From contig JADIYM010000007.1 in NCBI GenBank assembly GCA_016705245.1, forward strand, positions 62,001 through 126,000: 64,000 bases of DNA. Direction: 5' to 3'. The DNA is from Blastocatellia bacterium. Its GTDB lineage: Bacteria > Acidobacteriota > Blastocatellia > UBA7656 > JADIYM01. Within the stretch, counting starts at the first letter, position 1, and each line of letters begins with the position of its first letter. This document shows, in pieces, positions 8,705 through 18,190 of the stretch. Under the pieces are notes generated by a model. That model ran no database searches. It was not told the origin of the DNA and saw only the letters and a program-made list of their open reading frames with translations. Both the position numbers and the translations under genes were made by a program.

Positions 8705-10335
8705 AGTCGCTCTCCGTCGAAGACCGGCTGCCCAAACTCGTCAACGGGACGCGCCTGGGGAGCGATCGGGGCCAGCAGAAACTGGAGCTCGATCCCGACC
8801 ACCTCGCGAACCCGCCGCGAGAGCTGGACCGCAACGGCCTCCGCCGCTTCTGGCGCCACGAGCACGACGAGCCGGCCCGTAGTGTGGTCGAACGCGAGCA
8901 CGTCGTCCGGGTGCAGCTCGGCACGGACGGCATCGACGATGAGAGCCCGCTGCGCCGCAACGCGCGATGCGACCCGGCAGCCGATGAGCGCCTTTCCGGC
9001 CGCCCCCGTCGTCAGCAACGCGACCACCCGATCGAACGGCACGAGCGGGTCGGGCACCGGATCCGGCAGCGTCGCCGCGAACGGCGTCGCCTCGCCCCGG
9101 AAGCGGGCGACGAGCTGACGCGCCCGCAAACCGAACTCGCGCAACCCGAACGGTTTCGACAGGAACAGGTCCGCGCCCGCCTCGGCGCTTCTCATTCGGT
9201 CGGCCTCCGAAACACGCGCGCCAGAGACGGCGATGACCGGAACGCGAGACGATTCCCTAACCTGCCGGCATATCGCGAAACCGTCGACGACCGGAAGGTC
9301 GAGCTCGATGACGACGAGGTCGGGATCGAACGGTCCGAGCTTCGCGAGCCCCGAAATGCCGTCGGTCTCGACGGCGAGATCGCACTCCGGCTCAACCGCC
9401 CGCGCGGCCAGCACGGCAGTCACACGGTCGCCATCGATCAGAAGCACCCGTGGCCGTCCCAGCCGCGGCGCCGCGCTCGTGCCCCCGCCGCCCGATGCAG
9501 CCGACGCGCCGTCGAGCGGGCCGGAGGACCCCGCCGCTTCGGCGACCATCTGGGCTGCTTCTTCCGGCATCGTGAGCTGCCCCGTGCGATCGCCGCCGCC
9601 TCGCCGCCGTCCGGGCGCCGCCGGAAGCGGCAGCGTCCTGGCCTTGGCGTCATAGATCTCGTAGGTCACGAACTGACCATCGGCCTGCAGCCCGATCCGG
9701 CGGTGCGGCGCCTTGATGGTGCCCTTCTCGAACGCGAGGTGGTGCTCGACGCGGTCCGGGAATCGCCGAACCATCGAGTGCATAACGGCCGGCGCGTTAG
9801 CCCGGAAGGACTGGACGATTCGCTCGTTGACGCGCTCCTCGACTATCAGCAGCGACGTGGCTCCGGTACCGGCCAGCCAGTGAAGAAATGCCGAAATCTG
9901 CAGCGTGTGGCCATAGCCCTGCTGGATCGAGAAGATGAAGTCGGCCGTGTCGAACACGACGCGGTGAGGACGCGTCTCGGCCGCGATTGACTCGAGCTCG
10001 TCGAGCACGAACCTCAGGTCCTCGACTCGTCCGAGCACGTCGACGAGGTCCGTCGAGTATTCGAAGAGCGCCAGCCGGCCGGTCGCGACATCTTCGCTGG
10101 ATGGCCGGCCGGCCCGCGAGAGTGCGTCGAGTGCAGCGGCGGCAGCGTAGCGGGTGACGAGCAGGCAGCGTTCGCCGGCAGCCAGTCCTTCGGCGAGGAA
10201 GCGCATTCCGATCGTCGTCTTTCCGGTTTCGAGCTCGCCATAGAGCAGGTGCACGCGGCCGTGCTCGAGGCCTCCGATGGCCTCATCGATCGGAGCGACG
10301 CCCGTGGGGACGGTGTTTCGTTGCTCGGAGCTCAT
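8701..10335 (-). CDS. KaiC/RadA-like ATPase fused to a degenerate receiver domain
   Basis: A cytosolic signalling protein of about 544 residues. Residues ~10-235 form a RecA/KaiC-like ATPase with Walker A GELETGKTT and a hydrophobic Walker-B-like VVFDTADFIF. A flexible Gly/Ala linker leads to a CheY-like receiver (~295-410). In that receiver the phosphoacceptor Asp is Glu (VVIELDLP, residue ~344), and one of the two N-terminal acidic residues is Gly (LIDGDR); the conserved lysine (LSKPF) is kept. The last ~130 residues resemble a degenerate GGDEF domain, but this is weak. The ATG at 10335 was chosen because the family begins just before the TGVAPIDEAIGG motif; upstream in-frame starts exist at 10362 and 10377. 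It is coupled to the small membrane protein downstream. Confidence 0.75.
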   Translation of the reverse strand: MSSEQRNTVPTGVAPIDEAIGGLEHGRVHLLYGELETGKTTIGMRFLAEGLAAGERCLLVTRYAAAAALDALSRAGRPSSEDVATGRLALFEYSTDLVDVLGRVEDLRFVLDELESIAAETRPHRVVFDTADFIFSIQQGYGHTLQISAFLHWLAGTGATSLLIVEERVNERIVQSFRANAPAVMHSMVRRFPDRVEHHLAFEKGTIKAPHRRIGLQADGQFVTYEIYDAKARTLPLPAAPGRRRGGGDRTGQLTMPEEAAQMVAEAAGSSGPLDGASAASGGGGTSAAPRLGRPRVLLIDGDRVTAVLAARAVEPECDLAVETDGISGLAKLGPFDPDLVVIELDLPVVDGFAICRQVRESSRVPVIAVSGARVSEADRMRSAEAGADLFLSKPFGLREFGLRARQLVARFRGEATPFAATLPDPVPDPLVPFDRVVALLTTGAAGKALIGCRVASRVAAQRALIVDAVRAELHPDDVLAFDHTTGRLVVLVAPEAAEAVAVQLSRRVREVVGIELQFLLAPIAPQARPVDEFGQPVFDGERL

Positions 10336-10390
10336 TTCGGCGGCGTTCCTTCCGACGATCATCGAAACGGACCGCACGGTGGAACGCGCA

Positions 10391-10825
10391 CTACGAGAGC
10401 TGCCTGGGTTCGACCGGGCGGAGCCTGCTGTACCCCGAATTGGCGACGACGGCGCCCTTGCGCCGCAACTCGAACCGGCTGACCGGTGAGAAGAGAAAGC
10501 TCGCGCTCTTGCGCGGATGCGAGATCTCGAGGTTCATGCCAACGACGATCCGTCCCGTCCAGAGCATCGACCCGCCCCACGTCGCTCCGAGCACCGCGCA
10601 CATCTCGTCGTTGAAGTTCCGCCCGCCCGCAACCGCCGTCACCGTCGCGCGTCCGACGCACGGATCGACTACGCGTAGGCAGAGCTTCTCGTGGAGCGTC
10701 TCGACACCGACCTCGTCGCCCTCGCACAGCGACGCGATCCGCAACGTCGGATTCTCTTCGTACCGGTCGATGAGCTGTCGCAGCTCGACTCGCCGGCTAT
10801 CGATTGTGCGGTTGTCACCCAGCAT
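10391..10825 (-). CDS. Hypothetical protein, 144 aa
   Basis: This soluble, mixed alpha/beta-looking protein shows no motif I recognise. A PilZ fold was considered, but the RxxxR and D/NxSxxG signatures are absent. The ATG at 10825 is preceded by GAGAGG at a suitable distance, which favours it over the longer frame opening at 10939. It lies between pdxA and the KaiC-like gene on the same strand, with gaps of roughly 115 and 55 bases, so it may belong to either transcript. Confidence 0.55.
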   Translation of the reverse strand: MLGDNRTIDSRRVELRQLIDRYEENPTLRIASLCEGDEVGVETLHEKLCLRVVDPCVGRATVTAVAGGRNFNDEMCAVLGATWGGSMLWTGRIVVGMNLEISHPRKSASFLFSPVSRFELRRKGAVVANSGYSRLRPVEPRQLS

Positions 10826-10940
10826 CACAGCCTCTCGGTGACCTGTTTCGTCGAAACAGACGTGACATTGTCGCAGGAGCCGTCTGGATTCTACACCCTG
10901 CCCGAAACGGCTGGCCAACGGGAATACCGTGGCCTGCACC

Positions 10941-11963
10941 TCAGCGCTCCACGGCCTGGCCGCTGTGCTCGTGGCGGACGAGATCCGCGGCGAGCAGAAC
11001 GGCCGCCACCATGCTCGAATGCTCTGCGACTCCCTTGCCGGCGATGTCGAACGCCGTGCCGTGATCGACCGACGTCCGGATGAACGGAAGGCCGAGCGTC
11101 ACGTTGATCGCTTCGCCGAACGAAAGGCACTTGATCGCGATGAGTCCCTGGTCGTGGTAGCAGCTGATCACCGCATCGAACTCGCCGCGCGACGCGCGCA
11201 GAAAGATCGTGTCGGCGGAATACGGCCCCGACACCTCGATTCCATCGTTGACGCTGCACGACTCGATGGCCGGCATTATCTCGGACGATTCCTCGATGCC
11301 GAAAAGGCCGCCCTCGGCCCCGTGCGGGTTGAGCGCCGCCACCGCGATGCGTGGCCGCTCGATGCCCCAGCGCATGAGCTCGTGATGCGTGAGACGGATC
11401 TTCTGTTCGATGTCCGGCTTGCGGACGGAACGAATCGCTTCCGAGAGCGGCATGTGCGTCGTGAGCAGCACGACTCGCAGCCCGGGCGCGACGAAGGCCA
11501 TCGCGTAGTCCTCGACCTTCATGAGATCGGCAAGGAACTCAGTGTGACCGGGATACGAATAGCCACCGAGGAAGAGCGCCTTCTTGTTGAGCGGCGCCGT
11601 AGCCATCGCGTCGACCTGTCCCGACCGGCAGAGGTCGACGGCCGCCACGATGTAATCACCCGCTGCCTTGCCGCACACACCTTCTTCGACACCGACCTCG
11701 ACCGGTTCTGGCAGATTCGGGACGTTGTAGATGACCGGCGCATCGATATCGAGCGGAATCTCTTCGCCCACGTTGAAGATCGGCAGGCCGCACACGAGGT
11801 CGAGGCGGCGCGCCTGGTGGGCAAGCTCCTGGGCATCCGCAATGATGATCGGCACGCACGCCGAGAGGACGCTCTCTTCGGCGATCGTCTTGAGGACGAT
11901 CTCGGGGCCGATACCTGCCGGGTCGCCGATCGTGATGGCGATGCGGGGCCGATCAGCAAGCAT
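10941..11963 (-). CDS. pdxA: 4-hydroxythreonine-4-phosphate dehydrogenase
   Basis: PdxA oxidises 4-phosphohydroxy-threonine in the DXP-dependent pathway to pyridoxal phosphate. The 340-residue product has the family start RIAITIGDPAGIGPEI and the metal-binding histidines in TTHMPLSEA, ALNPHGAEGGLFG and CYHDQGLIAIK. The C-terminal GLPFIRTSVDHGTAFDIAG is also typical. Length is normal. GGAGG lies about eight bases before the ATG. It follows hfq by 29 bases on the same strand, so the two probably form an operon. Some PdxA homologues (PdxA2) act in other pathways, but nothing here suggests that. Confidence 0.93.
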   Translation of the reverse strand: MLADRPRIAITIGDPAGIGPEIVLKTIAEESVLSACVPIIIADAQELAHQARRLDLVCGLPIFNVGEEIPLDIDAPVIYNVPNLPEPVEVGVEEGVCGKAAGDYIVAAVDLCRSGQVDAMATAPLNKKALFLGGYSYPGHTEFLADLMKVEDYAMAFVAPGLRVVLLTTHMPLSEAIRSVRKPDIEQKIRLTHHELMRWGIERPRIAVAALNPHGAEGGLFGIEESSEIMPAIESCSVNDGIEVSGPYSADTIFLRASRGEFDAVISCYHDQGLIAIKCLSFGEAINVTLGLPFIRTSVDHGTAFDIAGKGVAEHSSMVAAVLLAADLVRHEHSGQAVER

Positions 11964-11992
11964 GCCGGCGCCTCCGGGGGAGTCCGTTCGGG

Positions 11993-12388
11993 CTAGTCGG
12001 TGTCATCGGCTTGCTCGGGATCGTGTTCGTCGGCATCGACGTCGGCCTCCGACTCCTGGTCCTCATCGGACTCGTTCTCCTTGTACATGTATTTGACGTT
12101 GTGCTTGAGAACGAGCAGATTCGGCGCGCCCGTGCGGTGGAGCTTGATGCACGAGCGGTCGTACCACTCGATGATGCCCTTCAGCTCCTCGCCGTCCTGC
12201 AGCACGATGACCATCGGCGTCCGGTTGTCCATCTGCTTCTTGTAGTAGAAGGACTCGGCGTTGGTCTGTTCGGGTGGAACTCGCTTGCGCTGCCCGCCGC
12301 CGCTGGCATCACGCTGCCGGTTCGACGATTCGCGCTCTCCGCGCTCCCTGATCTCGGCGAGCGTCGTTCGGATCAGCTTTCTGTTCAC
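11993..12388 (-). CDS. hfq: Hfq-like RNA chaperone with extended acidic tail
   Basis: Hfq hexamers bind small RNAs and mRNAs. The core Sm fold is clear: FYYKKQMDNRTPMVIVLQDG, ELKGIIEWYDRSCIKL, and the Sm2-type KHNVKYMYKE in place of the YKHAI motif. It has a basic N-terminal extension of about 50 residues before the Sm domain and a very acidic C-terminal tail (about 30 residues, mostly D and E). It is therefore longer (131 aa) than typical Hfq. The start is the GTG at 12388, with AGGAGG six bases upstream; the longer frame from 12409 lacks such a site. A good promoter candidate lies at 12564-12592, and pdxA follows. Confidence 0.82.
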   Translation of the reverse strand: MNRKLIRTTLAEIRERGERESSNRQRDASGGGQRKRVPPEQTNAESFYYKKQMDNRTPMVIVLQDGEELKGIIEWYDRSCIKLHRTGAPNLLVLKHNVKYMYKENESDEDQESEADVDADEHDPEQADDTD

Positions 12389-12563
12389 TGCAAGCCTCCT
12401 GTCAGCCACTGCGCAGCGGCTCGCTCCTGCCTCGTTCTGGCGAGGGCCGTCGTTGGGGAAACGGCCGATGACCGAATTGACGGCGAACGGGTGTCCGGTA
12501 CAACTCTCCGGTATCGATTCGCAGCCTGGGTTTGGTCAGGAAAGACGTCGTCTGTATGGCCGA

Positions 12564-12592
12564 ATCGTAGCCCAGCGACCCCCCATTGGCAA
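12564..12592 (-). promoter_or_regulatory. Sigma-70-type promoter for hfq-pdxA
   Basis: The minus strand reads TTGCCA (12592-12587), a 17-base spacer, then TACGAT (12569-12564). This gives a predicted start about 12557 and a leader of about 170 bases before the hfq GTG. The rest of the 340-bp divergent region between hfq and the YfhO-like gene shows no other clear feature. Confidence 0.5.
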
Positions 12593-12728
12593 GCAAAGCC
12601 CTCTTCGTGGCCACTGCACAAAGCTGTGCTACCCTGCGCGTCGTGTTCACGGGTCGAAACGTGCGCTTCTTCGGGCGCAGATCCATTGCCGCGCCCGCGA
12701 TTCGTCGCGCCTTCGACGAGCTCACTCG

Positions 12729-15206
12729 ATGAACGAGCGGGTCTCAACGGACTGGCGCGTCGCCGCCGGGAGGCTGACCTCACATCGCGGCGTCGCTCCG
12801 CTCGTCGCGTTGTTGGTGGCGACGCTCTGCGTGGCTGGAGTATTCACGGTCTCGAAGATTTTCTACTTTCGCGATCTCGCGGTCTTTCATTGGCCGCATC
12901 ATCGCTGGCTGCGTCGCACTCTGCTTGCCGGACAGTCGCCGTTCTGGGATCCGAATCCCGGCGGCGGATACTCTACGATCGGCGATGCTGCGCTTCACGT
13001 CGCTTTCCTGCCGATGCTGCCGATGCGATTCCTGCCCGAAATCGTCGGCTTCAACCTCGCCGTTGCGCTTCCGTTTCCGATCGCTGCGCTCGGCATGTAC
13101 CTCTTTGCCCGCCGGCACGCCTCATCCTGGGCGTCGGCCGTCGCCGCTATCGCCTATTCGGCGTCGGGACCGGTTCTCTCGACGGGCAACTGCAACAATC
13201 TCTCGTGGTGTGCGGCGATCGTGCCGTTCATTTTCTGGACAGTCGACGGGCTTGCCGAAAGGCCATCGGCGCGGCGCTTTGCCTTGCTGGCGCTGCTCTT
13301 CGCCCTCGAGCTGTCTGCCGGCGAACCGGTCACGCTGGTTGGAACGGCGGTCCTCGCCACGGCCTACGCCGCGTTCGCGGCGCCCGATGCGAAAGCGACG
13401 TGGCGTAATCGCGCGAAATCGGCGCTGACGACGATCGGCGCCGGCCTCGCGGGGCTGTGTCTCGCCGCAGCCCAGGCCCTGCCTCTGCTCGACGCAACGC
13501 GCCGCTCGATCCGAGGCTCCGGAATGCTCGGCGACACCTGGTCGCTGCACCCGATGCGACTCGCCGAAACGGCGCTTCCGTTCGTCTACGGAAACTACCT
13601 CGGCCTTCAGGGAGAGATGAGTCCGTGGCTCTTCGCACTTAACTCGCGACGCGAGCCGTTCCTCCTCTCGCTCTACGTCGGTGCCTTCGTCCTGATCGTC
13701 GCCACAGCGGGTGTCTTCGCCGCGAGGCGGCGCGGCTGGGCCGTCTTCTGGTGCATCGGGATCGCGGCGGCACTCCTGTGTGCGTTCGGGTCGATGACGC
13801 CGGTCTACCCGGTTTTGCAGAAGGTCGTGCCGTTGCTCTCGAGCTTCCGATACCCGTCGAAGTACGTCGTTCTGGCCATGCTTCCGCTCGCGGCGTTCGT
13901 CGCCGTGGGGTGGGACGGGCTGACGACGACCGGCGGCCGATTGCTCGCGGCCCGTCGCGCCGCGACGGCCGCTTCTTTGGTGGTCATCGCCGGGCTCATT
14001 GTCTTCGTCGTGATGACATCCACCGGCGCCGGCTCTGCGATGCTGCTGTCGATGGCGGGGATGGCGAGCGACCCGGCTCCCGGCTCGACGACGGATTGGT
14101 TGGCGCGTTCCGTCATGCGACTCATCCCGGCCGTCGTCGTCGTCGTCGCCTCGGCGTTGTTGCTCGCCTGGTTCGGAGGACCGGAGGGATCTCGTGCGCC
14201 GCTCGTTCGGGCCGCTGCGATTGCGGTGTTCTCCATTGACCTGATCCTGCTGAATGGCGGCCTGAACCCGACGATCGACGCATCGCTCTTCGATGCCCCG
14301 GAGTGGGTCACCGCGACCCGGCCGTCGCCCGATTTCCGCGTCCACGTTGCGGCGCCCTTCGCGCAGATCCCGGGACGCGTTTCCGCGGACGTTCCGCCGC
14401 CGGTCTCGTTTCCTGACGGCGTACCACCGGCCGCCTTCCTCGCGGTACGGAACACAACTCTCTGCCAGTACCCGTCTGCCTGGGACGTCCGCCAGTCGCT
14501 GTCGCTCGAGATGACGGGACTGCGTCCGCGCGAGTATCTGACGTTGATCGAGAGCTTCACCCGAGCCGAGCGCTCCGAGCAATTCCGCTTCCTTCGGTAC
14601 ACGGGCACTCGTTATGCGCTCGTGTCGAAAGAGCCTCCGCCGCCGTCCCGGGTCGTGATGCCACTGCCGCAACTCGCGCCGATGCAGTTGTACGAGCTTG
14701 GCGAGCCTGAGTCCCGCGTTCGCATGGCCTCCGCGGCAACGGTCGAGCCCGACACGGAACGCGCGATTGCGGCGCTCTTCAATCCGTTCGTCGTGCCAAC
14801 ATCGAGTCTCGTCGTGGAGCGGGAACCACTGGATTCGGGACTCGCGACGGCGACGTCCGAGCTCCCCTCGGCTCGCGTCGAAGCCGAGACGACGACTTCG
14901 GTGACCGTTCGGGCCATCGCACCCGATACCGGCGGATATCTCGTCCTGCTCGACTCCTTCGATCCTGGCTGGTCCGCGACGGTGGACGGCGAATCCGCCG
15001 AGGTTGTGCGCGCGTGGGGCGTCTACCGGGCCGTGCGGGTCGCGCCCGGCGCGCACACCGTGGAGTTCACGTACGTGTCGCAGCCGTTTCGGATCGGCTT
15101 CGCCGTGTCCGTCGCCACCGCGTTCGTTCTTCTCGCGTTCGCCGTCCGTCGACCGCGCACGCCGGCCGGCGCGACCCCGGGCGACGGCCCGGCCGTCGGG
15201 GAGTGA
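12729..15206 (+). CDS. YfhO-family integral membrane protein
   Basis: The 825-residue protein has about 12 hydrophobic segments across residues 20-530, arranged like GT-C/YfhO family proteins that modify cell-wall polymers or lipids with sugars. A periplasmic C-terminal region of about 250 residues follows, ending in the characteristic GYLVLLDSFDPGWSATVDG and a last membrane helix (FAVSVATAFVLLAFAV). That Trp-Ser-Ala motif recurs in YfhO-like proteins. The ATG at 12729 is chosen because the hydrophobic domain begins shortly after and the earlier frame is uncharacteristic. The CoA-transferase gene overlaps or nearly abuts its stop codon, suggesting co-transcription. The transferred sugar cannot be predicted. 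Confidence 0.75.
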   Translation: MNERVSTDWRVAAGRLTSHRGVAPLVALLVATLCVAGVFTVSKIFYFRDLAVFHWPHHRWLRRTLLAGQSPFWDPNPGGGYSTIGDAALHVAFLPMLPMRFLPEIVGFNLAVALPFPIAALGMYLFARRHASSWASAVAAIAYSASGPVLSTGNCNNLSWCAAIVPFIFWTVDGLAERPSARRFALLALLFALELSAGEPVTLVGTAVLATAYAAFAAPDAKATWRNRAKSALTTIGAGLAGLCLAAAQALPLLDATRRSIRGSGMLGDTWSLHPMRLAETALPFVYGNYLGLQGEMSPWLFALNSRREPFLLSLYVGAFVLIVATAGVFAARRRGWAVFWCIGIAAALLCAFGSMTPVYPVLQKVVPLLSSFRYPSKYVVLAMLPLAAFVAVGWDGLTTTGGRLLAARRAATAASLVVIAGLIVFVVMTSTGAGSAMLLSMAGMASDPAPGSTTDWLARSVMRLIPAVVVVVASALLLAWFGGPEGSRAPLVRAAAIAVFSIDLILLNGGLNPTIDASLFDAPEWVTATRPSPDFRVHVAAPFAQIPGRVSADVPPPVSFPDGVPPAAFLAVRNTTLCQYPSAWDVRQSLSLEMTGLRPREYLTLIESFTRAERSEQFRFLRYTGTRYALVSKEPPPPSRVVMPLPQLAPMQLYELGEPESRVRMASAATVEPDTERAIAALFNPFVVPTSSLVVEREPLDSGLATATSELPSARVEAETTTSVTVRAIAPDTGGYLVLLDSFDPGWSATVDGESAEVVRAWGVYRAVRVAPGAHTVEFTYVSQPFRIGFAVSVATAFVLLAFAVRRPRTPAGATPGDGPAVGE

Positions 15207-15211
15207 CGATC

Positions 15212-16372
15212 GTGGGGAGCCTCTCACATCTGCGCGTTCTCGACCTGTCGCGCATCCTGGCGGGGCCGTATTGCACGCAGATGCTCGCCGACCTCGGCGC
15301 CGACGTCGTCAAGGTAGAGCGCCCCGGCGCCGGTGACGACACTCGCGGATGGGGTCCGCCGTTCGACGAGTCCGGAATGTCGGCATATTTCGCCGCCGCG
15401 AACCGCAACAAGCGATCCGTCGCACTCGACCTGAAGACCGACCTCGGGCGCGAGGCCGTACGACGACTCGCAGTTCGCTCAGACGTCGTCGTCGAGAACT
15501 TCAGGGCGGGCCACCTCGACGCGATGGGACTGGGCTACGACGCCCTGGCGGTGTCGAATCCGGGGCTCGTCTTCTGCTCCATTACCGGATTCGGATCGAC
15601 CGGGCCGCGCCGCGACGAACCGGGTTACGACTTCCTCATCCAGGCGATGGGTGGGCTGATGGCGATCACGGGCGATCCTGACGGCGAGCCGATGAAAGTC
15701 GGAGTCGCCGTCGCCGATCTCTTCGCGGGAACGCTTGCGGCGGTCGCCATTCTCGCGGCGCTCGCCGGGCGCGGGCAGTCGGGGCGCGGTCAGCGTATCG
15801 ACATGTCGCTCTACGACAGTCAACTCTCGATGCTCGCCAACGTCGCGTCGAGTCATCTCTTCACCGGCGTCGAGCCGCGGCGCTATGGCAACGCCCATCC
15901 GAACATCGTGCCTTACCAGACGCTCGCGGCGAGTGACGGCCGCTTCGCCCTCGCCCTCGGAAGCGACGGGCAGTGGGCGGCGCTATGCCGCGAGCTCGGA
16001 CGCGACGACCTCGCCATCCGTCTCGACCTCGCGACGAACGCCGGACGTGTCGTCGGTCGCGATTCGCTGATTCCGGACCTCGAGCGATCCTTTGCCGCGC
16101 TCACCGTCGACGAAGCCGTCGCCGCCTGTTCGAGAGCGGGCGTGCCCGCCGGTCCGGTTCGCGGCGTGGCGGAAGCCTTCAACGACCCGCAGACCGCCGC
16201 GCGCCAGATGATCGTCGAGACCCGCCGGACAGACGGCACGATCGTACCGACGGTCGGGTCGCCGCTTGCGCTGCTCGCCACCCCGCCGGTGTACCGGCTG
16301 GCTCCGCCGCGGCTCGGCGAGCACACCGCCGAGGTGCTCGGCGAAATCGGACTCGATCCGCCGTCCGACTGA
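15212..16372 (+). CDS. CaiB/BaiF (class III) CoA-transferase
   Basis: Family III CoA-transferases move CoA between carboxylic acids, such as formyl, carnitine or bile-acid derivatives. The product has the family start LRVLDLSRILAGPYCTQMLA, then DVVVENFRAG and ITGFGSTGP. The catalytic aspartate is in GVAVADLFAG (residue 169 from this start). Length, about 386 residues, is normal. GTG at 15212 has GGGGAG eight bases upstream. An alternative GTG at 15203 overlaps the previous stop codon (GTGA) and would be translationally coupled. The substrate is unclear. The gene converges on the DUF6599-like gene with only a 6-base gap. Confidence 0.88.
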   Translation: MGSLSHLRVLDLSRILAGPYCTQMLADLGADVVKVERPGAGDDTRGWGPPFDESGMSAYFAAANRNKRSVALDLKTDLGREAVRRLAVRSDVVVENFRAGHLDAMGLGYDALAVSNPGLVFCSITGFGSTGPRRDEPGYDFLIQAMGGLMAITGDPDGEPMKVGVAVADLFAGTLAAVAILAALAGRGQSGRGQRIDMSLYDSQLSMLANVASSHLFTGVEPRRYGNAHPNIVPYQTLAASDGRFALALGSDGQWAALCRELGRDDLAIRLDLATNAGRVVGRDSLIPDLERSFAALTVDEAVAACSRAGVPAGPVRGVAEAFNDPQTAARQMIVETRRTDGTIVPTVGSPLALLATPPVYRLAPPRLGEHTAEVLGEIGLDPPSD

Positions 16373-16378
16373 CCGCCT

Positions 16379-17575
16379 CTACGACTCGGAATGGTCCGGA
16401 AGCAGGCCCCTCGGCTCGCGGCGCGCAGGCAACCTCGGCGCTTCGAGCTTGAGGTGCACCATGCCGCCCGCGTCGCTGAAGATGTTTTCGGCGGCCTTGC
16501 GTCGGCGAACGAAAACGACGGCGCCGATCGTGATTCCGATCGTGAGTGCGAGCAGGACTCCGGCGCCGACGAGTCGGACGCTGCCGAGCAGAATCATGGC
16601 CGTCGTGTACGCTTCCTTGGCCGCGTCGAGTCCGGCCACGGGATTCGGCCCCTGCAGCATCTTGATCTGGTAGTCGTATTTCACCGCGTCGACGGTTCCG
16701 CGAAATGCGTCCGCGCTCGTCACGCCGGTGGCCTCGATGAGGAAGTTCCCCTCACGCTTCAACAGCCGCGTCGACCGATCCGCCGGATCGAGCGCGTCGA
16801 ACCAGGCGGATACGCTGCGGTGCGCCTCGGCCGCGAGTTGCGGAGTCTGGTATTCGACGAGCAGCAGCCTGGCCGGCGAGCCGCCGGCCTGCGAGTAATC
16901 GGCGATGACGGCGTCCGCGCCGCCGGCGCCAAACCGGTAGACGTCCTCAACGAGGTCCGGCCGGAATCGCTTGAGCAGCTCGTGCGACGACACGTATCGC
17001 TCGCTCTGTTCGATCCGACCCTCGTCCGGCAACTCGTCGACGATGGGAGCGTTCGGCGCCGGCCGGCCGAGGCCCGCGACCATCGCGTCGCTCATCGCCG
17101 ACCGCTGGCCGTCGGAACCGCCGGACACGAGTATCACGATGTCGCCGAGACGCACCGCCGACTGTATCGCCGTGACCCACCCGTCGTCGCCGGCAGGCGT
17201 GACGGCCGCATCTTCGGGACGCAGGAATCGCAGCATTGCGTAGGCGAGCGACTCGTCGGCCATTCGAAAGGCCGAAACTCTAACACTCCCGTAGGAGCGC
17301 GACGCGGACGCCTTCGCCGAGAGGGTATGTGCGACGAGCGCCGACTGGCCTTCCGGCTTCCCTACAGGCGACGAGGCCGCAACACCGCCTACGGTCTTTG
17401 CAAGCAGGCCCGCCAACCGGGCGTCCTCGCTAACCGGCGCCACCGCAATGACGTCGACGGATTCTTCCGTCAGCACCATTCCAAAGGCCTGCGCCGATCC
17501 GATTCCAGTCACGGCGGCTACGACGAGCGCGAACCGGAACAGGAAGAGCGTGACGAATCGAAGGGAAGTTGGCAT
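16379..17575 (-). CDS. DUF6599-like secreted/membrane protein
   Basis: A 398-residue protein with a hydrophobic signal segment (residues ~8-28). An extracytoplasmic region of about 300 residues follows, containing two related halves (compare SARVSAFRMADESLAYAML and RLLLVEYQTPQLAAEAH). A C-terminal transmembrane helix (~335-360) ends in a basic RRRK stretch. The two-half layout and the position of the helix resemble DUF6599 proteins, common in Acidobacteria; this assignment is from memory of the family, not a search. Function is unknown. It follows the PH-domain gene by 28 bases on the same strand. Confidence 0.6.
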   Translation of the reverse strand: MPTSLRFVTLFLFRFALVVAAVTGIGSAQAFGMVLTEESVDVIAVAPVSEDARLAGLLAKTVGGVAASSPVGKPEGQSALVAHTLSAKASASRSYGSVRVSAFRMADESLAYAMLRFLRPEDAAVTPAGDDGWVTAIQSAVRLGDIVILVSGGSDGQRSAMSDAMVAGLGRPAPNAPIVDELPDEGRIEQSERYVSSHELLKRFRPDLVEDVYRFGAGGADAVIADYSQAGGSPARLLLVEYQTPQLAAEAHRSVSAWFDALDPADRSTRLLKREGNFLIEATGVTSADAFRGTVDAVKYDYQIKMLQGPNPVAGLDAAKEAYTTAMILLGSVRLVGAGVLLALTIGITIGAVVFVRRRKAAENIFSDAGGMVHLKLEAPRLPARREPRGLLPDHSES

Positions 17576-17603
17576 TGGCGTGATGGACACCGCTAAGCGT
17601 CCG

Positions 17604-18086
17604 TCAGTTCCAGCGACGAAGCTGGTTGAGCAGCATGTCGGCGTAGCGCTTTGGTTCCGCGACGCCCGAGATGACGACCTGTCCACCGGTCTCCGAAGCA
17701 TTCTCGACGACGATGTTGCCGAGACCGAGCATGCGGTCAACGAGCGATGCAGTCACCGTGACGTCCTGAATCTTCGAGAGCGGAATGTTGCGCGTCGTCG
17801 TCGTGAGCAACCCGTACTGGATCTCGAACTTGTGATCCGTCAGGGTGAAGAGGTGGCGCTGCCGATCGATATGTGCGAGCAGCGGCTTGAGGAATAGCAG
17901 CAGCCCCACGACGAGTACCCCGATGGCCCCTGCCCAGATCGGCCATTCCATCCACGACGTCGCGGCCGCCACGAGGGCCGCAGCGGCGATCCAGAGGACG
18001 GCGGCGAGCGCGTATTTCGCGCCGACGAACAGGAAGGCAGGGCGAATCGAGAAGATGACCTGCTCGGGCGGCGGATTCTGCGACAT
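17604..18086 (-). CDS. Bacterial PH-domain membrane protein (DUF304/YdbS-like)
   Basis: Two adjacent transmembrane segments (residues ~18-40 and 46-66) are followed by a bacterial pleckstrin-homology domain with the usual pattern: FTLTDHKFEIQYGLLTTTTRNIPLSKIQDVTV, then GLGNIVVENASETGG. The family is membrane-associated with poorly known roles. The ATG at 18086 gives a 160-residue protein matching normal family length. It is divergently placed from pyrR, about 100 bases away, and precedes the DUF6599-like gene. Confidence 0.8.
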   Translation of the reverse strand: MSQNPPPEQVIFSIRPAFLFVGAKYALAAVLWIAAAALVAAATSWMEWPIWAGAIGVLVVGLLLFLKPLLAHIDRQRHLFTLTDHKFEIQYGLLTTTTRNIPLSKIQDVTVTASLVDRMLGLGNIVVENASETGGQVVISGVAEPKRYADMLLNQLRRWN

Positions 18087-18190
18087 AGGCGGACGAGACC
18101 TCCAGTCAACGATGCTACAGGCGCGTCTGCCGTGGAGGCAACCCGGACCTTTCGCCTTCGACGAAGGCCGGTATGCTATCCTCGCGCGCG

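Noticed and set aside
13122..15227. 701-codon minus-strand frame opposite the YfhO-like gene
   Set aside because: Arg/Glu/Gly-rich composition and no recognisable domain; it is a shadow of the plus-strand membrane protein.
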